Part shown: piece after piece, positions 13,574 to 19,532 of the stretch | How the letters are laid out: every line of letters starts with the position of its first letter | How positions within the stretch are numbered: position 1 is the stretch's first letter | Source: Bacillota bacterium | GTDB taxonomy: Bacteria > Bacillota > Proteinivoracia > UBA4975 | NCBI GenBank assembly: GCA_012727415.1 | Contig: JAAYHI010000092.1 | Span: 1-19,532, forward strand | Direction: 5' to 3' | Length of the DNA stretch: 19,532 nt | Made by a program: the position numbers and the translations under genes | Notes under the pieces: generated by a model | Seen by the model: the letters and a program-made list of their open reading frames with translations, nothing else | Databases searched by the model: none | What the model was told of the DNA's origin: nothing

Positions 13574-15738
13574 ATGGCAGGTTGCTGGCGTCGGCCTTAC
13601 TGGCACCATTAATCGGTGCCCTGGTGACTTGGCTGGTTCCGGCTCGCTCCAAAAGGACTCTGGCCTGGCTGAATTTGCTGGCGACCCTCATCAGCCTCAT
13701 CTGTATTGTCCTGGCACATGTTGGCGGCAATGGACAGCAAATAATTTTGCAGATGAAAAATGCCCCCTTAGCCCTTAACTTTCAGCTCGATGGTCTAACG
13801 GCTTTTTTTGCCCTGCTGTTTTTGGGCGCCTGGACGGCAACCTCAGTCTATTCCTTTGCCTACATGGAAAGAGAAGCCGCCAACAGACGCTTCTATGTTT
13901 TCCTGCAGCTGACTTTATTGGGTTGTGTGGGGGTTGTGCTCGCCAGCGACTTCCTGACCCTGTTTGTGTTTTTCGAGTTGATGACGCTGTGTTCTTATGT
14001 CCTGGTGGTCCATGAAGAAGACGCCGGCGCCATGGAGGCGGGAAATCTGTACCTGGCCTTGGGAGGGCTGGGAGGGCTGGCCCTCCTGGCAGGGATTATA
14101 TTATTTTACAACCAGGCGGGAACAGCGGACTTTATGCCCCTGCCTGGAAATGTGAGCACCTTTTTTGCTGTTGCCATGGGCATTGTCTTTTTCCTGGGTT
14201 TTGGCATCAAAGCCGGCGTGTTTCCTCTGCACATCTGGTTGCCCAGTGCCCACCCCATGGCACCGACCCCCGCCAGTGCCTTGCTGTCGGGAATAATGAT
14301 AAAGACCGGCGCCTATGGCTTGTTCCGGGTGTTTCACACTGTCTTGCAGCCCCAGGCAGAGATCTTTGGCTGGATGTTATTGGGCCTGGGTTTGATCACC
14401 ATGGTCCTGGGGGCTTTCCTTGCCTTTTTTCAGGACCAGGTAAAAAAGACATTGGCCTATAGCAGCATCAGTCAAATCGGCTATATTGTCATGGGCCTGG
14501 GGGCAGCTGTAATACCCAGCGGACACAGTTATTACGGCATTGCGGGCATGCTCTTCCACATCCTCAATCACGGTGTCTTTAAGACTACTTTGTTTATGTG
14601 CGCCGGGGCCATTTATCTCTATACCCGCAATCTCGACTATGATCAGCTGGGGGGACTGCTGAAAAAATATCCTTTGCTCACGGCATCCTTTGTCATCAGT
14701 GCTTTGGGCATTACCGGCATGCCTGGTTTTAATGGCTATGGCAGCAAGACTTTATTGCACCATGCCCTCAGCGATCTATATGCTGCCAACCCTACCTGGC
14801 TGCTGTGGCTGGCAGAAAAGCTTTATGTCCTGGCTTCTGCCCTTACCATCTGCTATTTTGTCAAGCTCTTTGGCAATATTTTTCTCGGCAAAAAGGAATG
14901 GCCCGGTCTGCCTTCAAAGATGTCTTTCAGCGTGCAGCTGCCCCTTGGCCTGGGGGCAGCCGCTGTTATTGGTCTTGGCCTGTTTCCCGGGCACATTGTG
15001 CGCTGGCTGCTAATCCCGGCGATGCGGGCCATTGGTTTTGAGGAAATCGCCCTGGAGCACCTGGCGAATATCAATTTCTGGAATGGCCATGACTTATCTG
15101 CCATGGCAATAACCTTTGCCCTGGCCGCAGTCATCCTGCTCCTGGCCAGGGGACTGAAACTGGATTCCCGCAAGCTGCCCCAGGGCCTGAGTTTAGAGGC
15201 TATTGCCTATCGGCCCATGGCCCGGGGTTTTATCGGTTTGTCCCAGGCCACGGCATATGGCGACAGCCTGGCGGCGCAAATATATAAGGGTTTTGCGGCA
15301 GTGTTCCTGGGCCTTTGCCGGGGGGCGGCAGCTCTTGACGGTGCAATCGACTGCATGTATAAAGCCGGGGGGAAAGGACTGGTCAGATTCATCGGTGCCG
15401 GGGGAGCAGTGGACAGCAAGATCAATACCCTGTACTCCACCTTTGGCAGGGGAGCCCTCAGGGGCATATCCGCTATCAAGGCCTGGGAAGGCAATCTGGC
15501 TGTGCTATTTAAAAAAACTGGCCTGGCATTGCTGGGAGGCGTCCGCAAACTGGACGGAGTGGAAAGAAAGTTTTCGGTGCTTGGTGCGAAAGAAAAGCAG
15601 GGAAAACTGCAGCGCCTGCAGAAGGCAATAAGGGCTTTCAGCGGCAGGATTTCCCGTTCCAATATCGAGCTGTTGTTAGCGGTCATCATCCTGGCAGTGA
15701 TGATAATAATTTTCATTCTCTACAGTCCTCGCGGCTAA
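13570..15738 (+). CDS. Complex-I-type antiporter subunit with NuoL-like C-terminal extension
   Basis: A 722-residue polytopic membrane protein. The core (about 1-480) resembles the preceding subunit closely, with E136 in FFELM, K214 in GFGIKAG, K245 in IMIKTGAYG and K338 in HGVFKTTLF, so the pumping residues are kept. After a further membrane helix (about 508-527) there is a long amphipathic, largely helical segment of about 165 residues. A last membrane helix (about 699-718, LLLAVIILAVMIIIFIL) ends the protein. This resembles the lateral helix and final TM of NuoL, which clamps neighbouring antiporter subunits, although the sequence similarity there is not evident to me. The ATG overlaps the upstream stop (ATGA), so it is made with its partner. 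Confidence 0.85.
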   Translation: MNGRLLASALLAPLIGALVTWLVPARSKRTLAWLNLLATLISLICIVLAHVGGNGQQIILQMKNAPLALNFQLDGLTAFFALLFLGAWTATSVYSFAYMEREAANRRFYVFLQLTLLGCVGVVLASDFLTLFVFFELMTLCSYVLVVHEEDAGAMEAGNLYLALGGLGGLALLAGIILFYNQAGTADFMPLPGNVSTFFAVAMGIVFFLGFGIKAGVFPLHIWLPSAHPMAPTPASALLSGIMIKTGAYGLFRVFHTVLQPQAEIFGWMLLGLGLITMVLGAFLAFFQDQVKKTLAYSSISQIGYIVMGLGAAVIPSGHSYYGIAGMLFHILNHGVFKTTLFMCAGAIYLYTRNLDYDQLGGLLKKYPLLTASFVISALGITGMPGFNGYGSKTLLHHALSDLYAANPTWLLWLAEKLYVLASALTICYFVKLFGNIFLGKKEWPGLPSKMSFSVQLPLGLGAAAVIGLGLFPGHIVRWLLIPAMRAIGFEEIALEHLANINFWNGHDLSAMAITFALAAVILLLARGLKLDSRKLPQGLSLEAIAYRPMARGFIGLSQATAYGDSLAAQIYKGFAAVFLGLCRGAAALDGAIDCMYKAGGKGLVRFIGAGGAVDSKINTLYSTFGRGALRGISAIKAWEGNLAVLFKKTGLALLGGVRKLDGVERKFSVLGAKEKQGKLQRLQKAIRAFSGRISRSNIELLLAVIILAVMIIIFILYSPRG

Positions 15739-15756
15739 ACTTGTCCATGGACAAGT
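15739..15756 (+). promoter_or_regulatory. Perfect 18-bp palindrome, candidate operator
   Basis: ACTTGTCCATGGACAAGT is a perfect palindrome with no spacer, starting directly after the antiporter stop codon. It overlaps the -35 element and spacer of the candidate promoter at 15741-15769, the usual place for a repressor site. I do not recognise the regulator. Confidence 0.45.
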
Positions 15757-15769
15757 AGAGTGATAAACT
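15741..15769 (+). promoter_or_regulatory. Candidate promoter for the nusG-II / maf / mre block
   Basis: TTGTCC (15741-15746) and TAAACT (15764-15769) are separated by 17 bases. Each matches four of six consensus positions. It lies 37 bases before the GTG at 15807. Confidence 0.35.
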
Positions 15770-15806
15770 GGAACTGTCGGAAATAACGGGGAAGCGAGGG
15801 ACTGCG

Positions 15807-16172
15807 GTGAAGCGAGGCGATATACTAATTGTCATTATCCTGACAGCGGTGGTGCTGGCAGGCGGGTATCTGTACTTTTTTCACCGCAGTACCCAGGGCA
15901 CCATTGTCGTCGAAGTAGATGGCAAGACGACAAACACATTTCCGCTGTTTCAGGAGGGCAGAGATGAAATCATTGACGTTCGCGGTGTAAACGGCACTAC
16001 CAAAGTCCAGCTTCAGGATGGAAGGGTGCGGGTCATTGAATCCGCCTGTCCCGATAAAATCTGCGTCGGCACGGGTTGGCTGCGCAGTTCAACCGGGGCA
16101 ATTGTCTGCTTGCCCAATCGGGTAGTCATCACAATTGTCGATTACCAAGACAAAGATATTGATCTGCGATAG
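15807..16172 (+). CDS. NusG domain II-containing membrane-anchored protein
   Basis: A 121-residue protein with one N-terminal membrane anchor (about 6-24). It is followed by an extracytoplasmic beta-rich domain of the NusG_II type (about 31-118), with the hallmark SACPDKICV and a later IVCLPNRVVI. It has no link to transcription factor NusG beyond the fold. The start is GTG 15807; the direct repeat GAAGCGAGG occurs just before and just inside the gene. The family commonly sits next to a Gx-transporter/heptaprenyl diphosphate synthase component I gene, as here (10 bases downstream). I recall the same pairing in flavin-based extracellular electron transfer loci. The molecular function is not known to me. 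Confidence 0.85.
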   Translation: MKRGDILIVIILTAVVLAGGYLYFFHRSTQGTIVVEVDGKTTNTFPLFQEGRDEIIDVRGVNGTTKVQLQDGRVRVIESACPDKICVGTGWLRSSTGAIVCLPNRVVITIVDYQDKDIDLR

Positions 16173-16182
16173 GGTTGAGAGT

Positions 16183-16710
16183 ATGAAGGAAAAGGCTGTA
16201 CCAGCCAGAAGACTGGTTATGATTGCCCTGCTGGTTACCATGGCCTCGGTCTTGCATATTATTGAGGGCATGTTGCCGGCAATGCCCGTCCCCGGCGCCC
16301 GCCTGGGACTGGCAAATATCATCACATTGACTACAATTATCACCTTTGGCTATGCAGATGCCCTCTTTGTTGCCATCGGCCGCTCGCTGCTGGGTGCTCT
16401 TTTTGGCCCTGGCCTCATCAGCGCCGGCTTTGCCATGAGCCTTGCCGGAGGTATCCTTAGCTGGGCGGTAATGTCCTTGGCCCACAAGCTGGGCCAACGG
16501 TTTTTCAGCATTATCAGCCTGAGCTTAATGGGGGCTGTCTCCCACAACATTGCCCAGCTCACAGTGGCAAGCTTTCTTATAGCAGAAATTGCTATCTTTT
16601 CATTGTTCCCACTGCTGATGATTTTTGCAGTGCCTACTGGTATAATGGTGGGGTTGGTATCCCGTTATCTTACTAAGGCTTTGGGGAAAATTCCCTACTT
16701 TAGGAGTTGA
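16183..16710 (+). CDS. Gx transporter / heptaprenyl diphosphate synthase component I-like membrane protein
   Basis: A 175-residue protein with five to six hydrophobic segments. The ARRLVMIALLVTMASVLHIIE start, PVPGARLGLANIITL and GRSLLGALF segments match the Gx-transporter family (ECF S-component-like fold). This family is often labelled component I of heptaprenyl diphosphate synthase, although component I is better described as a small membrane transporter-like protein. I start at ATG 16183, after the upstream stop. The frame is open back to an ATG at 16135, but that lies inside the preceding gene and adds no membrane segment. A substrate of isoprenoid or flavin type is possible but not shown by the sequence. 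Confidence 0.8.
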   Translation: MKEKAVPARRLVMIALLVTMASVLHIIEGMLPAMPVPGARLGLANIITLTTIITFGYADALFVAIGRSLLGALFGPGLISAGFAMSLAGGILSWAVMSLAHKLGQRFFSIISLSLMGAVSHNIAQLTVASFLIAEIAIFSLFPLLMIFAVPTGIMVGLVSRYLTKALGKIPYFRS

Positions 16711-16716
16711 CATGCT

Positions 16717-17271
16717 GTGTCTATAGTTCTTGCCTCCGGTTCACCCCGGCGCCGCGAGTTAATCCAGCTGCTTTTCCGCGATGTAAAAGTTCTGCCTGCT
16801 GCAATCAGCGAAGAGGCGGGGAAATTGCAGACCCCTGCCGAGTACGCCCTGAGTATGGCAGCACAAAAGGCCAGTTGGGTGTCTCAACGCTGCTCCGAAC
16901 CGGTGCTGGGCGCCGATACGGTGGTCTGCCTGGGGGCGAGGATTTTTGGAAAACCCGCTACTCCTGAGAGGAATATTGCCATGTTGCGGGAATTAGCGGG
17001 GAAGTGGCATGCGGTTATCACTGCCATTTCCCTGTGGGAGAAGGGGGAGGTGGTTGCCGAAGATATAGTGGCTACGAAAGTGTTGTTCGCAGACTTAAGG
17101 GATGAGGATATCGAAGATTATGTTAGCAGCGGAGAAGGTCTGGATAAGGCTGGCGGATACGGCATTCAGGGCTTGGCAGGCAAGTTTATTGCAGCCATTG
17201 ACGGCTGTTATTATAATGTAGTTGGTTTGCCATTGGTAGCTGTGGCCAGGTTGTTTGCGGCCAGGAAATAA
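16717..17271 (+). CDS. maf: Maf-family nucleotide pyrophosphatase
   Basis: A 184-residue cytoplasmic enzyme of the Maf/YhdE house-cleaning type, which hydrolyses non-canonical or canonical nucleoside triphosphates to monophosphates. The motifs ASGSPRRREL (6-15), GADTVV (65-70), the GKPATPERN loop, DKAGGYGIQG and YYNVVGLPL are all in order. The start is GTG 16717, with TAGGAG 10 bases upstream; the frame is closed by a TGA at 16708, so no earlier start is possible. In Firmicutes maf stands directly before radC and the mre genes, as it does here. Confidence 0.93.
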   Translation: MSIVLASGSPRRRELIQLLFRDVKVLPAAISEEAGKLQTPAEYALSMAAQKASWVSQRCSEPVLGADTVVCLGARIFGKPATPERNIAMLRELAGKWHAVITAISLWEKGEVVAEDIVATKVLFADLRDEDIEDYVSSGEGLDKAGGYGIQGLAGKFIAAIDGCYYNVVGLPLVAVARLFAARK

Positions 17272-17285
17272 AGGGGGTTTTTCCG

Positions 17286-17966
17286 GTGCGGTATACCATT
17301 AAGGATATACCTGCAGACATGCGTCCCCGGGAAAAACTGCTCCGCTATGGTCCTGGAATCTTATCAACTCAGGAGCTATTGGCAATTATCATTCGTACCG
17401 GCTCCAGGGACGCTAATGCTGTTCAGTTGGCGGAATCGATTTTGTATCAATTTGAGGACTTAAGAGGCATTAATAATGCCGGCATTGAGGAGTTGTGTCA
17501 GGCAGCTCAGGGGATGGGGCAAGTCAAGGCTGCGCAGATTAAAGCAGCCCTCGAACTTGGCCGCCGCCTCAACCAGCAAGATTCTGAGGTGGTGCGCATC
17601 AAGTCCCCCCAGGATGTTGCTGCCTGGGTAATGGAAGACCTGCGCTACTTGCAGCATGAACAGTTCCGGATTTTGTTGCTCAACACCAAGAACGTCATCA
17701 TCGCTTGCGAAGAGGTCTCCAGAGGCAGTCTCAACTCTTCCATCGTCCATCCCCGGGAAGTATTTAACCGGGCGATAAAACGCAGCGCTGCAGCCATTAT
17801 CCTCATTCACAACCATCCCAGCGGCGATCCCACTCCCAGCCAGGAGGATATCAATATCACCCGGCGCCTGGTGGAGGTTGGGCGCCTGGTGGGCATTGAA
17901 GTCCTCGACCACCTTATCATCGGCGATGGTGTTTTCACCAGCTTAAAAGAAAAAGGATATGTATAA
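17286..17966 (+). CDS. radC: RadC family JAB1/MPN-domain protein
   Basis: A 226-residue protein. The N-terminal helix-hairpin-helix-like UPF0758 region (about 1-95, with the REKLLRYGPGILSTQELLAIIIRTG start) is followed by the JAB/MPN+ metalloprotease-like domain. Its signature is HNHPSGDPTPSQED (H175, H177, D188). Once named a DNA repair protein, its actual role is uncertain; the zinc-site residues are intact. The start is GTG 17286, with GGGGG seven to ten bases upstream. It lies between maf and mreB, the standard order. Confidence 0.93.
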   Translation: MRYTIKDIPADMRPREKLLRYGPGILSTQELLAIIIRTGSRDANAVQLAESILYQFEDLRGINNAGIEELCQAAQGMGQVKAAQIKAALELGRRLNQQDSEVVRIKSPQDVAAWVMEDLRYLQHEQFRILLLNTKNVIIACEEVSRGSLNSSIVHPREVFNRAIKRSAAAIILIHNHPSGDPTPSQEDINITRRLVEVGRLVGIEVLDHLIIGDGVFTSLKEKGYV

Positions 17967-18036
17967 TGCCCGGCCAGGGCAAACTAAAATTGATTTAGCA
18001 AGATATGCAGTCTTGTCAGGAAAGGAGTTTCAGAAT

Positions 18037-19065
18037 TTGGGAATGCTCAGCTTTTTTAACCAGGATATCGGCATTGATTTGGGAACCGCCAATACCTATG
18101 TCTACGTAAAGGGAAAGGGCATTGTCCTCAGAGAGCCCTCAGTGGTTGCCATTCAAAAAAATAGAGATAAAGATCTAGTACTGGCTGTGGGAGGCGAGGC
18201 CAAGGAGATGATTGGGCGCACTCCCGGCAACATTGTTGCCATCAGGCCGATGAAGGATGGGGTGATTGCGGATTTTGACATTACCTTGGAGATGCTGCGC
18301 TATTTCATCACCCAGGCATACCGCCGCAGCTGGTTCAGGCGCAAGCCCCGGGTAGTTGTCTGTGTGCCTTCCGGGGTTACGGCAGTGGAAGAAAGGGCTG
18401 TAAAACAAGCATCTACTCAAGCCGGTGCCAGGGAGGTCCATCTCATTGAGGAGCCCATGGCGGCAGCCATTGGCGCCGGTTTACCGGTGTCCGAGCCCTG
18501 CGGCAGCATGGTTGTCGATGTGGGGGGCGGCACCACCGACGCCGCCATCATCTCTCTGGGGGGTATTGTTACTCACCGTTCCATCAGAGTTGGCGGCGAC
18601 GACATGGACGAAAGCATCATCCACTATATCAAGCGCAAGTATAACCTGATGATTGGTGAGCGCACTGCCGAAGACATCAAAATAAACATCGGCTCTGCCT
18701 TGCCCGAACAGGACAAAGCAACCATGCTTGTCCGTGGCCGCGACATGGTTTCAGGACTGCCCAAGACCCTGGAGTTGACAGCGGCTGAGATAAATGAGGC
18801 GATGCGAGATACCATTTATACAATTCTGGAAGCCATTAAAATTACTTTGGAAAAAACGCCGCCTGAATTGGCTGCAGATATAATGGATAAAGGGGTTGTC
18901 ATGACGGGCGGCGGTTCCCTGCTCAACAATTTCGACCGGCTGATAAGCAAGGAAACGGGCATGCCAGTGGTGGTTGCCGAAAATCCCTTAGATTGTGTTG
19001 TCATGGGTACTGGCAAAGTCCTCGACCAGCTCAACTTACTAAAACGAGTTTCCCTTAACCGTTAA
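18037..19065 (+). CDS. mreB: Rod shape-determining protein MreB
   Basis: A 342-residue actin-like filament protein that guides cell-wall synthesis along the cylinder. It has the phosphate-1 motif IGIDLGTANTYVYVKGKG at the N-terminus, VVDVGGGTTDAAIISLGGIV (phosphate-2) in the middle and MTGGGSLLNNF (adenosine motif) near the C-terminus. I choose TTG 18037, nine bases after AAAGGAG; ATG 18043 is also possible but has a 15-base gap. The frame stays open to ATG 17959, overlapping radC. That would add 26 residues not seen in MreB proteins, so I reject it. It is followed by mreC after 23 bases. Confidence 0.93.
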   Translation: MGMLSFFNQDIGIDLGTANTYVYVKGKGIVLREPSVVAIQKNRDKDLVLAVGGEAKEMIGRTPGNIVAIRPMKDGVIADFDITLEMLRYFITQAYRRSWFRRKPRVVVCVPSGVTAVEERAVKQASTQAGAREVHLIEEPMAAAIGAGLPVSEPCGSMVVDVGGGTTDAAIISLGGIVTHRSIRVGGDDMDESIIHYIKRKYNLMIGERTAEDIKINIGSALPEQDKATMLVRGRDMVSGLPKTLELTAAEINEAMRDTIYTILEAIKITLEKTPPELAADIMDKGVVMTGGGSLLNNFDRLISKETGMPVVVAENPLDCVVMGTGKVLDQLNLLKRVSLNR

Positions 19066-19088
19066 CAAAAAAGCAGAGGAGGAGATCC

Positions 19089-19532
19089 ATGTCAAATTTT
19101 CATCACAATCGAAAGAAGGTATTGTCGGCAATAGCCGTAGTTCTCCTCCTCAGTATTATCATGAGCTGGAGCACTAACAACCCGCAGCGCATTCTCTTTC
19201 TGGAGCATTTGGTGGCAGAGGTTTTGTGTCCCTTTCAGAAGGCCGCCAGCGCAGTCACTAATTTTTTCGCTGATTCCTGGCAATTTGTCAGCGATATCCG
19301 CAATGTATACAAAGACAATCAGCAGCTGCGGGCAGAATTAGAGAAGTACGCCGGAATAGATTTGCAGATGTTGGAGATACAGCAGGAAAACCTGCGCCTA
19401 AGGAACTTGCTGCAATTTCAGGAATCTGTCGAGCATCAGGTGCTGCCGGCCCAAGTCATCGGCCGCAACCCTTCCAACTGGTTTTCCACCCTTACAATTG
19501 ACAAGGGAGCAAGACATGGCATAAAAGTGGAC
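19089..19532 (+). CDS. mreC: Rod shape-determining protein MreC, 5' part
   Basis: The first 148 residues are present and the frame is open to the window edge. A short basic N-terminus (HHNRKK), one membrane helix (about 11-26, AIAVVLLLSIIMSW), a coiled coil (about 68-108, with the DNQQLRAELEKY pattern) and the start of the extracellular beta domain (VLPAQVIGRNPSNWFSTLTIDKG) are all typical of MreC. The family bridges MreB to the penicillin-binding proteins and MreD. GAGGAGGAG lies just before ATG 19089. Confidence 0.95.
   Translation, partial: MSNFHHNRKKVLSAIAVVLLLSIIMSWSTNNPQRILFLEHLVAEVLCPFQKAASAVTNFFADSWQFVSDIRNVYKDNQQLRAELEKYAGIDLQMLEIQQENLRLRNLLQFQESVEHQVLPAQVIGRNPSNWFSTLTIDKGARHGIKVD

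Noticed and set aside
17959..18036. Upstream ATG extending MreB by 26 residues into radC
   Set aside because: The added residues do not resemble MreB, the ATG overlaps radC without a spaced ribosome site, and TTG 18037 or ATG 18043 gives the conserved N-terminus.

Overview
The window reads as about 19.5 kb of a single anaerobic Firmicutes (Clostridia-like) chromosome, with every supported gene on the + strand. The evidence is gene content and signals: strong GGAGG ribosome sites, frequent GTG/TTG starts, a Rex repressor, a clostridial-order rnfCDGEAB cluster, a maf-radC-mreB-mreC block, and a PdaB-like lipoprotein deacetylase. The species cannot be named from this sequence alone.

Layout. (1) 1-1112: the 3' end of an operon with two ATP-binding (HATPase) proteins flanking a DRTGG-domain protein, closed by a rho-independent terminator. 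Such trios are known beside NAD-linked [FeFe]-hydrogenase genes, which would lie upstream of this window. (2) 1129-2787: a TPR protein with its own promoter and terminator. (3) 2788-3080: a non-coding stretch with nested inverted repeats, two strong hairpins (one a clear T8 terminator) and possible sequestration of the next ribosome site; it is a candidate structured leader or small RNA. (4) 3081-4642: a membrane TPR protein and a lipoprotein polysaccharide deacetylase. (5) 4642-6796: a promoter, rex and aspA. (6) 6841-15738: the core of the window, rnfC-D-G-E-A-B followed by two NuoL/M/N-type antiporter subunits. (7) 15739-19532: a palindrome/promoter candidate, then a NusG-domain-II membrane protein, a Gx-transporter/HepT-like membrane protein, maf, radC, mreB and the 5' part of mreC.

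The notable system is an atypical Rnf. RnfG carries four tandem FMN-binding domains, each with an SGAT flavinylation motif, where one is usual. RnfB is only 98 residues: membrane helix plus the proximal four-cysteine cluster, with both C-terminal ferredoxin-like domains absent. Two complex-I-type ion-pumping subunits with intact key Glu/Lys residues follow directly. RnfC, RnfD, RnfE and RnfA look intact, so this is not decay. My inference is a modified, ion-pumping NADH-linked electron-transfer complex with an extracytoplasmic flavin wire. Its electron partner on the RnfB side is either not ferredoxin or is docked by a separate protein. The NusG-II/Gx-transporter pair directly downstream is a pairing I recall from flavin-based extracellular electron transfer loci, which fits an outward-facing role but does not prove it. 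Rex upstream is a plausible redox sensor for the locus, although I could not find a convincing Rex operator.
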